The notes below the pieces were generated by a model. The model saw only the letters and a list, made by a program, of their open reading frames with translations. It did not search any database and had not been told where the DNA came from. DNA of 64,000 bases from Taibaiella sp. (lineage in GTDB: Bacteria > Bacteroidota > Bacteroidia > Chitinophagales > Chitinophagaceae): positions 47,329 to 111,328 of the forward strand of contig JAHHDV010000033.1 of assembly GCA_019739295.1 (NCBI GenBank), given 5' to 3'. A program made the translations under genes and the position numbers. Positions within the stretch are counted from its first letter, which is position 1, and the number at the start of each line of letters is the position of its first letter. Shown piece by piece: positions 36,567-45,011 of the stretch.

Positions 36567-36638
36567 CCTTTACAATTGACCGGACCCTACCCAGCCGCCT
36601 TTTGTTTCAAAACGGGCTTGTTGCTGTTCGGGTTTCTT

Positions 36639-37442
36639 TTAAGCTTCCCGGGAGCTGCTATCCGGCAGGATAAGAAACGGGTCCCGGTCTTGTAAGAAAG
36701 GAAAATCTTTCCGGAACTCCTGCAGCATTTTTTTATCAAGGCTGGCATAACCAATGGCAGGTTCACCAACAGCTGTCCATAATGTCTTCCCGGAATAATC
36801 GATGACAGAACTGCGGCCAGAATAATATATGCCGTTCCCGTCTTTTCCGACTACATTACAGGCTACTACATAGGTTTGGTTTTCGATGGCGCGTGCCGTA
36901 AGTAAGGCATTCCAGGCAAATGAGCGGATATCCGGCCAATTGGCTACATTGATCAGGACATCATAGCTGTTGTTATCCTGCCTCGCCCATACGGGGAACC
37001 GGAGATCATAACAGGTCTGTAACAGGATCTTCCAGCCATTGACCTGAACGATAAGGCGCTTCCTGCCTTTAGTATAATATTGATCCTCACCGGCTTTGCC
37101 GAAGAGATGCGCTTTATCATAATGGAAGCATTGACCATTGGGTTGCATCCAGACTAACCGGTTGTAATAAGCTCCGTCCTCACTTATGATGATAGAACCC
37201 GTGATGATCCTGCGATGCTGTACAGACATTTCTTTCATCCAGTTCACCGTGGTCCCATCCATAGGTTCGGCCAGAGCTTGGGCATTCATACTGAATCCTG
37301 TAGAGAACATCTCGGGTAATACGACAATATGTGTGTCTGCACGGACCTCTGCTATGCGCCGGGCAAAATGCTGCAGGTTAGCCTCTTTGTTTTCCCATTC
37401 AAGCTGTGTCTGGATAATACTGATGTTCAGGTGATCCGGCAT
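36639..37442 (-). CDS. Nitrilase-family amidohydrolase, omega-amidase-like
   Basis: A 267-residue carbon-nitrogen hydrolase. The catalytic Glu-Lys-Cys triad is visible: Glu in VVLPEMFSTGF, Lys in YDKAHLFG and Cys in LQTCYDLRFP. These flanks match the omega-amidase (Nit2/YafV) subgroup, which hydrolyses 2-oxoglutaramate and related amides, completing glutamine transaminase reactions. It is monocistronic. No related amino-acid gene adjoins it. Confidence 0.9.
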   Translation of the reverse strand: MPDHLNISIIQTQLEWENKEANLQHFARRIAEVRADTHIVVLPEMFSTGFSMNAQALAEPMDGTTVNWMKEMSVQHRRIITGSIIISEDGAYYNRLVWMQPNGQCFHYDKAHLFGKAGEDQYYTKGRKRLIVQVNGWKILLQTCYDLRFPVWARQDNNSYDVLINVANWPDIRSFAWNALLTARAIENQTYVVACNVVGKDGNGIYYSGRSSVIDYSGKTLWTAVGEPAIGYASLDKKMLQEFRKDFPFLQDRDPFLILPDSSSREA

Positions 37443-37779
37443 AATCCGTATTTATAATTTATACATTATTGAAAACCCCTTTTTTCTTCTGGCACCGTTT
37501 GATGGCCACTTCAGCTGTATGGATAGCATCGTCATCGAAGCTCAGGGCTATATGCCTCGTCAAACTTTTGCCGGGAATTTAAAGATAATTCAATTCTAAT
37601 GAATTTTTTTCCGGTAGGATAAATTTAACTATTGGGGTGCCTTTGGGTTGTACCCGGGCAATTGTCAACTAAAACGATTGATCCTTATGAAAACCGGTAA
37701 ATGGAAAAATGATTGCTGTATTTTAATGAGAATCTTTATATTTTTGACCTTTGGTCTTCTATGCGGACTCACTGATCAT
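37443..37779. other. Intergenic region with a possible small ORF
   Basis: About 337 bases between the amidohydrolase gene and the outer-membrane-protein gene. On the minus strand 37563-37459 a 34-codon frame starting at TTG has a protein-like composition (ALSFDDDAIHTAEVAIKR in its centre), with a near-consensus TATCTTTA box 20 bases upstream. It may be a micropeptide or a gene fragment. The rest is AT-rich with no clear signal. Confidence 0.3.
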
Positions 37780-38592
37780 ATGAAATTTATTATAAGCACA
37801 ATATTGATATGCACCTGTGGTTTAAACCTTTCTGCCCAAGAATATTTTGAACACTTTAGAAGAAAGGAGAAAAATAATTTCTCATTTTATTTTACTGCAG
37901 GACTCAATTCCAACAAGCCTTTTCTGAAAAAGCTTTATGGCAATCAATGGAACAGGTCCAGCATTACCATGATGACAGAAGCCGGGGGGCAATACCACAA
38001 GGATATCAGCAGGCATTCATTTCTCCGTTTCGGACTGGGGTTGGGATTGGCCAGGTTTGGAGGCAGATATGCGCCTAAGTACCAGTCCACCACCGATACT
38101 TTGTACCCGCTGACTGGCACGGACCGCACATCTCTGAGCGTAAATATTGCAACCTTGAATTTTCATGCTTCTTATGGGCGGTATTTCCTGGTCGGGAAAC
38201 AGCATCTTATAGATGCCAGCATCGGAGTTTCTGTTCCTTTTAATATCAACAGGGCATACGAGACCAGCGATTCCACTCCTTTTAAAGTGACAGGAAAGAG
38301 ATATGGTACGCTTAATTTTGTTTCTTATACCGAGACTAATTTCGGTAATTCCAAAAAATTCATGAATGGAAATGTAATGGCATATATAGGGTATAGGAAA
38401 ATAGGTACCCTGAACCCGTATTTGGAAAAAATATCTGTAGGCTTACTGGGCGTCTATTCCGTCTATGCCAACGATGCCGGATATATCAAGATCAACTACT
38501 ACAATACGGATTACCATACGATGCATGGGGAAGAAAAGGTGATCTTCGGATATGCCTACCTGGGTGCCCGTGTCAGTTATGACCTGTTCTGA
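37780..38592 (+). CDS. Putative outer-membrane beta-barrel protein
   Basis: From ATG 37780 a 270-residue protein with a Sec signal peptide (about 1-19, ending NLSAQ). The mature part is rich in Tyr, Phe and Gly with alternating hydrophobic stretches typical of outer-membrane beta-strands, and contains no recognisable enzymatic motif. The open frame extends to 37648, but the additional 44 residues precede the signal peptide and are unlikely to be translated. I do not recognise a specific family. Confidence 0.7.
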   Translation: MKFIISTILICTCGLNLSAQEYFEHFRRKEKNNFSFYFTAGLNSNKPFLKKLYGNQWNRSSITMMTEAGGQYHKDISRHSFLRFGLGLGLARFGGRYAPKYQSTTDTLYPLTGTDRTSLSVNIATLNFHASYGRYFLVGKQHLIDASIGVSVPFNINRAYETSDSTPFKVTGKRYGTLNFVSYTETNFGNSKKFMNGNVMAYIGYRKIGTLNPYLEKISVGLLGVYSVYANDAGYIKINYYNTDYHTMHGEEKVIFGYAYLGARVSYDLF

Positions 38593-38629
38593 CCGTTAAA
38601 AATCAACGAGTAACTGATTTCCCTTTCAT

Positions 38630-38637
38630 TACCTTTG
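38630..38637 (+). promoter_or_regulatory. -7 box of hemW
   Basis: TACCTTTG, exact TAnnTTTG. It overlaps a TTG codon at 38635, so translation must start further on, most simply at TTG 38665. Confidence 0.55.
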
Positions 38638-38664
38638 CAGGGTAATCTTCATATTCCTTTTCCG

Positions 38665-39801
38665 TTGTCGGGTATTTATATTCATATTCCGTTTTGTAAG
38701 CAGGCCTGCAGTTATTGTGATTTTCACTTTTCTACCTCACTCCGGTATAAAGATGAAATGATAGGGGCATTGATCCATGAAATAGAACTTTCCAAGGGTT
38801 TTCTCCCGGACAGGGATATCCGGACGATCTACTTCGGTGGTGGTACACCATCACTGCTTCTATCTTCAGAGATACTCCGGATTGTAGACAAGATTAACTC
38901 CGTCTACGATATCGGTAATGTACAGGAGATCACCCTTGAAGCCAATCCCGATGACCTTAGCTCATCTTACCTGTACCAGCTGAGATCCACACCTGTCAAC
39001 CGGTTGAGCATCGGCGTTCAATCGTTCCAGGAAGAAGATCTGAAATTAATGAACCGGGCCCATAATGCCGGTGAAGCGGAGGCGGCTATTAAAAGGGCAC
39101 AGGATATGGGACTGGACCGGATGAGCTGTGATTTAATATTCGGTACACCCACGCTTTCGCATGCCCAATTAAAAGCTAATATCGGGAAGCTGGCATCCTG
39201 GAATGTACCGCATATCTCTGCTTATTCCCTGACGATAGAAGACAGAACCCTGTTATACCGGCAAATGCTTAAAGGACAGTTCCAACCGGCCAGTGAAGTG
39301 CATTATGAAGCTCAAATGAAGATCGCTATGGATTATCTTGAAGGATTAGGCTATGAGCAGTATGAAATTTCCAACTATGCCCGGGATGAGCAATATGCGG
39401 TGCACAATACCAATTATTGGAAGGGGATACCCTACCTTGGTATTGGCCCTTCTGCCCATTCCTTTGATGGAAAGGTCAGGAGATGGAATGTGCGCAACAA
39501 TGCCAGGTATATGAAATCTGTTCTGTCTGAACAAGAAGTGCCTTCTGAATCCGAACTGCTGACTATCCGGGATCAAATCAATGAAAGGATACTGACTTCG
39601 TTTCGGACCAAATGGGGGCTGGACACTAACCGGTACAGCCTTGATTTCGGTGTTGGTGCGTTACAGGAATTACTGCAGCGTGCATCCGGGCATATGGCAC
39701 AGGGATACATTGTGGAAAAAGAATCGCACCTGGTTTTGGCTCCTGAAGGCAGGCTCATTGCCGACCAGATCTGCAGCGATCTCTTCGAATTGAATCCGTA
39801 A
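38665..39801 (+). CDS. hemW: Radical SAM heme chaperone / coproporphyrinogen-III oxidase-like HemW
   Basis: Radical-SAM protein of the HemN/HemW group. The cluster motif CKQACSYCDF (C-x3-C-x2-C) sits 10 residues from the start SGIYIHIPF, followed by IYFGGGTPSLL and the SIGVQSFQ motif. It lacks the longer N-terminus of true HemN, so HemW, thought to insert heme into proteins, is the better call. An open frame reaches TTG 38635, but that codon lies in the -7 box; TTG 38665 gives 378 residues and the usual family start. A 56-codon frame overlaps its stop (TAATG at 39799-39803) and runs to 39971; I regard it as weak. Confidence 0.93.
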   Translation: MSGIYIHIPFCKQACSYCDFHFSTSLRYKDEMIGALIHEIELSKGFLPDRDIRTIYFGGGTPSLLLSSEILRIVDKINSVYDIGNVQEITLEANPDDLSSSYLYQLRSTPVNRLSIGVQSFQEEDLKLMNRAHNAGEAEAAIKRAQDMGLDRMSCDLIFGTPTLSHAQLKANIGKLASWNVPHISAYSLTIEDRTLLYRQMLKGQFQPASEVHYEAQMKIAMDYLEGLGYEQYEISNYARDEQYAVHNTNYWKGIPYLGIGPSAHSFDGKVRRWNVRNNARYMKSVLSEQEVPSESELLTIRDQINERILTSFRTKWGLDTNRYSLDFGVGALQELLQRASGHMAQGYIVEKESHLVLAPEGRLIADQICSDLFELNP

Positions 39802-39965
39802 TGGTGGTTCACTACAATTTTCAACCCCGTTATTTTAGCATGCAGGCAGCAGTAAAAACGTTCGAAAGCCAAAACGTCCCGGCCTTCATTAACGATATGA
39901 TGCCCGGTCCGGAATTTAACGGTCCGATTGGAGTAAGCCGGTTATTGAATTTTCAGATTTCCTTT

Positions 39966-41489
39966 TTATAATTGTCCTAACGCATCCGCAATTCTTGCCT
40001 GTGTGGCCTCTTTCCCAATGAATGCAGCGATATCAAAAACCCCGGGGCCGAACTTACCACCTACCAGCATGATGCGCAAAGGCAACATTACTTCACCTTT
40101 TTTAAGCCGGGCTGCAGTCACCGCATCTGTAAAGGATTGCTCGATGGAAGCAGCATTCCATTCTGTCTGACCCAGCTGTTCGGACCAGGATAGGAAAAAC
40201 GCGGTTTTTTCAGGGCTCCATTTGCCACGGATGCTTTCGGTGTCCACTGTCTGTGGTGCGGCAAAGAGGAACCCTGCCTGCTCTACAAAATCACTCAGCA
40301 AATGGCAGCGTTCTTTGACCATGCGTATTGCCTGAACCAGCTCTTCCTGTGTTGTGAAGATCCCCGTTGCTTCAAAATAGGGTGCGGCCATTTGTGCCAG
40401 CCGTTCATTGTCGGCTTTCTGTATATACTGGTGATTGAACCATTTAGCCTTTTCGTAATCAAATTTCGCACCTCCTTTATGAACCCGGTCCATGGTGAAT
40501 TTTTCACAAAGCTCATCTATGGTATACAACTCCTGCTCTGTGCCGTCATTCCATCCCAGTACTGCCAGCAGGTTGACAAAAGCTTCAGGCAAGAAGCCCC
40601 TTTCCTTGAAGCCAACTGTTACTTCCCCCGAATTAGGGTCTTGCCAATCCATAGCGAATACAGGGAATCCTAAGCGTTCCCCGTCTCTCTTGCTGAGCTT
40701 CCCGTTGCCATCAGGTTTGAGAATCAAAGGTAGATGTGCCCATTCCGGCATTTCGGCTTCCCATCCCAGGTATTTCCATAACAGCAGGTGAATAGGAGCA
40801 CTCGGCAGCCATTCTTCGCCTCTGAACGCATGGCTGATCTCCATCAGGTGATCATCCACCACCACAGCTAAGTGATAGGTAGGCATACCATCAGACTTGA
40901 GCAGGACCTTGTCATCTACCACGTTGGTATCATAGCTGATAGGTCCACGGATCATATCTGTGAAGCTCACCGTTTCATTCCCGGGAACATTCAGCCTGAT
41001 GACATAAGGGACACCTTCAGCGATAAGCCGTTGTACTTCTTCCTGGTCCAGGCTTAATGAGTTGCGCATTTGCATTCTTGTGGTCTTGTCATATTGGGGA
41101 GACGGGTTTTCCGCAGTCTTCAGGTTCAGACGCATGGCCTCCAGCTCTTCAGCAGAATCGAAAGCGTAATAAGCGTGGCCCTGCGCTACCAATTGTAAAG
41201 CATATTGCCTGTACAATTCTTTTCTTTCACTCTGCTTGTAAGGACCGAATTGGCCACCGTGACGTACACTTTCGTCAGGGACGAGCCCGCACCAATCGAG
41301 GCAGTCGAAGATATACTCCTCTGCTCCGGGTACAAATCGGGTTTGGTCTGTATCTTCTATCCTTAGGATAAACTTGCCATTATGGTGCCTGGCAAAGAGA
41401 TAATTGAACACTACTGTCCGGATACCACCCAGGTGCAATCCTCCAGTGGGACTGGGAGCAAACCTTACTCTTACTTCTTTTTGTGACAT
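39966..41489 (-). CDS. gltX: Glutamyl-tRNA synthetase
   Basis: Class I synthetase that charges tRNA-Glu, 507 residues. The HIGH-equivalent HLGG (19-22, within FAPSPTGGLHLGGIR) and KLSKR (264-268) are intact, as are RIEDTD and the GEEWLPS motif. It is monocistronic. The ATG lies five bases after a complete promoter (-33 TTTG, -7 TAACTTTG), so the mRNA should be leaderless. Confidence 0.97.
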   Translation of the reverse strand: MSQKEVRVRFAPSPTGGLHLGGIRTVVFNYLFARHHNGKFILRIEDTDQTRFVPGAEEYIFDCLDWCGLVPDESVRHGGQFGPYKQSERKELYRQYALQLVAQGHAYYAFDSAEELEAMRLNLKTAENPSPQYDKTTRMQMRNSLSLDQEEVQRLIAEGVPYVIRLNVPGNETVSFTDMIRGPISYDTNVVDDKVLLKSDGMPTYHLAVVVDDHLMEISHAFRGEEWLPSAPIHLLLWKYLGWEAEMPEWAHLPLILKPDGNGKLSKRDGERLGFPVFAMDWQDPNSGEVTVGFKERGFLPEAFVNLLAVLGWNDGTEQELYTIDELCEKFTMDRVHKGGAKFDYEKAKWFNHQYIQKADNERLAQMAAPYFEATGIFTTQEELVQAIRMVKERCHLLSDFVEQAGFLFAAPQTVDTESIRGKWSPEKTAFFLSWSEQLGQTEWNAASIEQSFTDAVTAARLKKGEVMLPLRIMLVGGKFGPGVFDIAAFIGKEATQARIADALGQL

Positions 41490-41494
41490 GGGCG

Positions 41495-41524
41495 CAAAGT
41501 TAGGCTAATTCCGGATTTCACAAA
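41495..41524 (-). promoter_or_regulatory. Promoter of gltX, leaderless
   Basis: On the minus strand TTTG (41524-41521), 18 bases, then TAACTTTG (41502-41495), five bases, then the gltX ATG (41489). Both boxes match consensus exactly, so the start codon is about where transcription should begin. Confidence 0.75.
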
Positions 41525-41719
41525 TTGATATTTGCATTGGTTCATACTGCTTTAAGGAGCGGTCTTCGGTCCATTCCCGGATTCGGGTAACAAATTCAAC
41601 CCGGGTTTGCGGTGGAACAGGCAGGATAGCCCGGAAGACCCTGACTCAGATTTTACTTTTAATAAGGTAATGCTTCTTCCGATCATGCTGTCTTATGAGC
41701 GTATTCTGCTTTATAGGTT

Positions 41720-41727
41720 TATATTTG
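41720..41727 (+). promoter_or_regulatory. -7 box of kdsD
   Basis: TATATTTG, exact TAnnTTTG, 17 bases before ATG 41745. It lies inside the long open frame that starts at 41607, so that upstream extension should not be translated. Confidence 0.55.
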
Positions 41728-41744
41728 CATTCATAATACAGGAT

Positions 41745-42710
41745 ATGATGCAAGACACGATTACTCATCTGGCCAAAGATGTCATCCATATGCAGGCTGC
41801 TGCGATTCAGCAGCTGGAGCGCTATGTCAATGAGGCTTTCGGGGATGTGGTAGCATTGATCCACCAGTCTAAAGGAAGGGTGGTGATCAGTGGCATCGGT
41901 AAGAGTGCGATCATTGCACAGAAGATTACAGCTACCCTGAACAGTACCGGTACTCCTGCGCTGTTCATGCATGCCGCGGATGCTATCCATGGAGACCTGG
42001 GAATGATACAGGAAGAGGATGTGGTCATTATCATTTCAAAAAGTGGTGAAAGCCCGGAGATCAAAGCCCTGGTACCGCTCATCCGCAATTTTGGAAATAA
42101 AATCATTGCCATCTCGGGGCATCCGGGTTCTTACCTGAGCCAGCAAGCTGATTACCTGCTGGATACAACTGTGGAGAAAGAAGCCTGTCCCAATAACCTG
42201 GCGCCTACCACCAGTACCACCGCCCAGATGGTGATGGGTGATGCCCTGGCTATATGCTTATTACATCTCAAAGGGTTTACAGCCAGTGATTTTGCACGCT
42301 TCCACCCGGGGGGATCATTAGGGAAAAGGATGTACCTGAGTGTGTCTGACCTGATGCGATCGAATGATCTGCCCGTGGTTCCTGCAGATGCTCCGTTGAA
42401 AACCGTTATTCTGGAGATATCCGGGAAACGATTGGGCGCTACAGCTGTGCTGGATGAAGCCCGTAAGCTGGCAGGGATAATAACAGATGGTGACCTGCGG
42501 AGAATGCTGGAGTCTGACCGGGATGTAACTACCGTAACGGCGGAGCAGATCATGACAGCAAGTCCTAAGTCCGTCAGTTCCCAGACTTTGGCTGTAGAAG
42601 CCCTGCAAATCCTTAAAGAGTTTAATATTACGCAATTGCCGGTAGTTGATGAAGGGAATTATGTAGGTATGGTTCACCTTCATGATATCGTCAGGGAAGG
42701 CATCATTTAA
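41745..42710 (+). CDS. kdsD: Arabinose-5-phosphate isomerase (KdsD/KpsF)
   Basis: Interconverts ribulose-5-phosphate and arabinose-5-phosphate, first step of Kdo synthesis for lipopolysaccharide. From ATG 41745 (or 41748) there are 321 residues: a SIS domain (about 32-165, with GIGKSAIIAQKITATLNSTGTP split as GIGKSA and SKSGESPEIK) and a CBS pair (about 205-320). The SIS catalytic His lies in the DAIHGDLGM segment. It is followed by a DUF1684 gene after 12 bases and nth, probably one transcript. Confidence 0.95.
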   Translation: MMQDTITHLAKDVIHMQAAAIQQLERYVNEAFGDVVALIHQSKGRVVISGIGKSAIIAQKITATLNSTGTPALFMHAADAIHGDLGMIQEEDVVIIISKSGESPEIKALVPLIRNFGNKIIAISGHPGSYLSQQADYLLDTTVEKEACPNNLAPTTSTTAQMVMGDALAICLLHLKGFTASDFARFHPGGSLGKRMYLSVSDLMRSNDLPVVPADAPLKTVILEISGKRLGATAVLDEARKLAGIITDGDLRRMLESDRDVTTVTAEQIMTASPKSVSSQTLAVEALQILKEFNITQLPVVDEGNYVGMVHLHDIVREGII

Positions 42711-42722
42711 TTTTAGAAAAAT

Positions 42723-43325
42723 ATGAAGAAGCATATCGTTTATATCTGTTTATTGATCTTCCCGGCAGCTTGCAATAGCACAATGCTGGATAAAGCGGCC
42801 TTGTACCAGAAAGAATTGAAAGCTTTCTATGAAGATCCGGCTACCACGCCGTTGAGTGAGGAAGAAAAGAAAGATTTCAGGGGGATTACTTTCTTTCCCA
42901 TTAATGAAAAATATAAAGTGGAAGCCATATTCACACCGGTTCTTAATGGTGAGGTAGTTCCTTTCCCTACCTCCGCCAATAAGGTAAAGCGCTATAAACA
43001 GTATGGTACTTTGAAATTTACTATTGATGATCAGGAGCTGCTATTGACAGCTTATACACCCGAACCGCCATTGAGTGATGCTCCGGATTATGTATTCATT
43101 CCTTTCAGGGATGCCACCAGCGGGAAGACTTCTTATGGCGCAGGCAGGTATATGGAATTGGAAAAGGCAGATATCGTACAGGGCCGGGTCACTTTAGATT
43201 TCAATATGGCATATAATCCGTATTGTGCCTATAGCGAGATGTACAATTGCCCTATTCCCCCGGATGACAACACCTTGACTGTCCCGGTTGAAGCCGGTGT
43301 GAGTTATGAGCAAAGCGGCCATTGA
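42723..43325 (+). CDS. DUF1684 protein, exported
   Basis: A 200-residue member of the DUF1684 family. The conserved core is visible: FFPINEKYKV, PFRDATSGKTSYGAGRYMEL (about 126-145) and LDFNMAYNPYCAYSEMYNCP (about 160-179). The N-terminus is a signal sequence ending FPAACNS, so it may be a lipoprotein, though the lipobox is weak. The biochemical role of the family is unknown. It overlaps no gene; nth begins 34 bases after its stop. Confidence 0.85.
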   Translation: MKKHIVYICLLIFPAACNSTMLDKAALYQKELKAFYEDPATTPLSEEEKKDFRGITFFPINEKYKVEAIFTPVLNGEVVPFPTSANKVKRYKQYGTLKFTIDDQELLLTAYTPEPPLSDAPDYVFIPFRDATSGKTSYGAGRYMELEKADIVQGRVTLDFNMAYNPYCAYSEMYNCPIPPDDNTLTVPVEAGVSYEQSGH

Positions 43326-43359
43326 TGCCCTTTCGATATTTCTGAATAAATCTTATCCA

Positions 43360-44016
43360 ATGACGAAAAAAGAAAGATATGAAGGTGTATTGGCCTATTT
43401 CGAAGAGCATATGCCGGAGCCGCAGACTGAGCTGAACTACCAAAACCCATACCAGCTTTTGGTAGCAGTTATTCTTTCGGCCCAATGTACCGACAAACGG
43501 GTCAATATGGTCACACCAGATCTTTTTGCGGCATTCCCGACCATCGACAAATTAGCTGCGTCTGAGGATTATGAAGTATATGAATATATCAAAAGCATCA
43601 GTTATCCGAATAATAAGGCCAGGCACCTGGTCGGAATGGCCAGGATGGTAAACACGGAATTCGGGGGACAAATCCCGATGACGGTTCCGGAGCTGATCAG
43701 GCTCCCGGGAGTAGGAAGAAAGACGGCCAATGTCATTACTTCCGTCCTTGATCAGCAGCCCAATATGGCTGTGGATACGCATGTGTTCCGGGTAAGTGCG
43801 AGAATCGGGTTGACAACTGCTGCCAAGACCGTATTGCAGGCAGAACAGCAGCTGATCAGGTATATACCCCAAGCCAAGATCCATAAGGCACATCATTGGC
43901 TTATCCTCCACGGCCGCTATACCTGCATAGCGCGAAAGCCACTTTGCCACCAATGCGGTATTACAGTGTATTGCCGGTTTTTCGCGAAAAATTCATCAAA
44001 AATTAATACCCGTTAA
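43360..44016 (+). CDS. nth: Endonuclease III
   Basis: DNA glycosylase/AP lyase that removes oxidised pyrimidines. Lys121 (in LPGVGRKTANVI, the helix-hairpin-helix) and Asp139 (VDTHVFRV) are the catalytic pair; Cys189, 196, 199 and 205 form the C-x6-C-x2-C-x5-C iron-sulfur loop. An open frame extends to 43306, but ATG 43360 gives the normal 218 residues. With mutY in the same window, the base-excision repair set is well represented. Confidence 0.96.
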   Translation: MTKKERYEGVLAYFEEHMPEPQTELNYQNPYQLLVAVILSAQCTDKRVNMVTPDLFAAFPTIDKLAASEDYEVYEYIKSISYPNNKARHLVGMARMVNTEFGGQIPMTVPELIRLPGVGRKTANVITSVLDQQPNMAVDTHVFRVSARIGLTTAAKTVLQAEQQLIRYIPQAKIHKAHHWLILHGRYTCIARKPLCHQCGITVYCRFFAKNSSKINTR

Positions 44017-44098
44017 AATTATCAGAAGACCGTATTTTATATAGAAATCGTTGATTATCTTAGCAATGTTTCAATTTATAAAATAAAATATATTGCAT

Positions 44099-44746
44099 AT
44101 GGTAAGATACGATGAAATCTTCGATAACAACAAAAAGTGGCTGGAAAAAAGCCTGAAGGAGAATCCCAATATGATCAGTGAGATTTCCCTGGGTCAAAGT
44201 CCGGAATATCTTTACATCGGTTGTGCAGATAGCCGGGTGCCTGCCAATGAGATCATGGGTTTAAAGGCAGGAGAATTGTTTGTACACAGAAACATTGCCA
44301 ACCTCGTACCCAATACAGATCTGAGCTCTGCATCTGTCATTGATTATGCGGTGAATCACCTTAAGGTAAAGCACATCATCGTATGTGGACATTACGGATG
44401 TGGTGGTGTAAAAGCAGCTATGGCCAATCAGGATCTGGGTTTGTTGAACCCCTGGTTGAGAAACATCAGGGATGTGTACAGATTGCATAAAGAAGAGCTG
44501 AACAGTATTGAAAGTGAGGAGTTAAAATTCGAAAGATTGGTAGAGCTGAATGTACAGGAACAATGTATCAACATCATCAAGCAGGCTTGTGTGCAGAAAC
44601 GTTGGGTCAAGGAAGGGTTTCCGACCGTGCATGGATGGGTATTTGATATCCATACCGGGCTATTGAAAGATCTGAATATCGATTTCGTTCATATCATGAA
44701 AGAAATACAGGAGATTTATAACCTTACAGACCAGGAGCTGGTATAG
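44099..44746 (+). CDS. Beta-carbonic anhydrase
   Basis: Interconverts CO2 and bicarbonate with a zinc ion. Zinc ligands Cys42, His98 and Cys101 and the Asp44-Arg46 dyad (GCADSRVP, VCGHYGCGG) are all present. From ATG 44099 there are 215 residues; the TTG at 44093 is an unlikely start. It is monocistronic, closed by a strong terminator. No substrate-channel partner adjoins it. Confidence 0.95.
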   Translation: MVRYDEIFDNNKKWLEKSLKENPNMISEISLGQSPEYLYIGCADSRVPANEIMGLKAGELFVHRNIANLVPNTDLSSASVIDYAVNHLKVKHIIVCGHYGCGGVKAAMANQDLGLLNPWLRNIRDVYRLHKEELNSIESEELKFERLVELNVQEQCINIIKQACVQKRWVKEGFPTVHGWVFDIHTGLLKDLNIDFVHIMKEIQEIYNLTDQELV

Positions 44747-44778
44747 CCATTTCTGAATCTCGATTCTCAACACTGTTC

Positions 44779-44808
44779 CCCGAAGAATAAAAAACTTCGG
44801 GTTTTTTT
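44779..44808 (+). terminator. Hairpin terminator after carbonic anhydrase
   Basis: CCCGAAG and CTTCGGG separated by nine bases, followed by seven T. Confidence 0.85.
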
Positions 44809-44949
44809 GTGGATTTGCAACAGGCCGGCTCCCGTTGCCATACATTTGCCCTTCATGTGAGGCTTAAATAAAGTAGGGCATCATTTGGAGGAAATCAAAG
44901 AATAATTCCTTGGATCGTTGATCATCCTTTTATTTACTTTCAATAAGTG

Positions 44950-44980
44950 TTTCAATTTCCTTAACGAAGTCCTATCTTTG
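44950..44980 (+). promoter_or_regulatory. Promoter of the membrane pyrophosphatase gene
   Basis: TTTC (44950-44953, one mismatch to TTTG), then 19 bases, then -7 box TATCTTTG (44973-44980). The leader to ATG 45012 is about 25 bases. Confidence 0.65.
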
Positions 44981-45011
44981 CACCTTGAAAAAATATAATA
45001 CATAATCTTAT

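Noticed and set aside
44841..44848. TACATTTG box after the carbonic anhydrase terminator
   Set aside because: Exact -7 match, but the spacing to the TTTG at 44814 is 23 bases, the next ATG is followed by a stop, and the real hppA promoter lies downstream.
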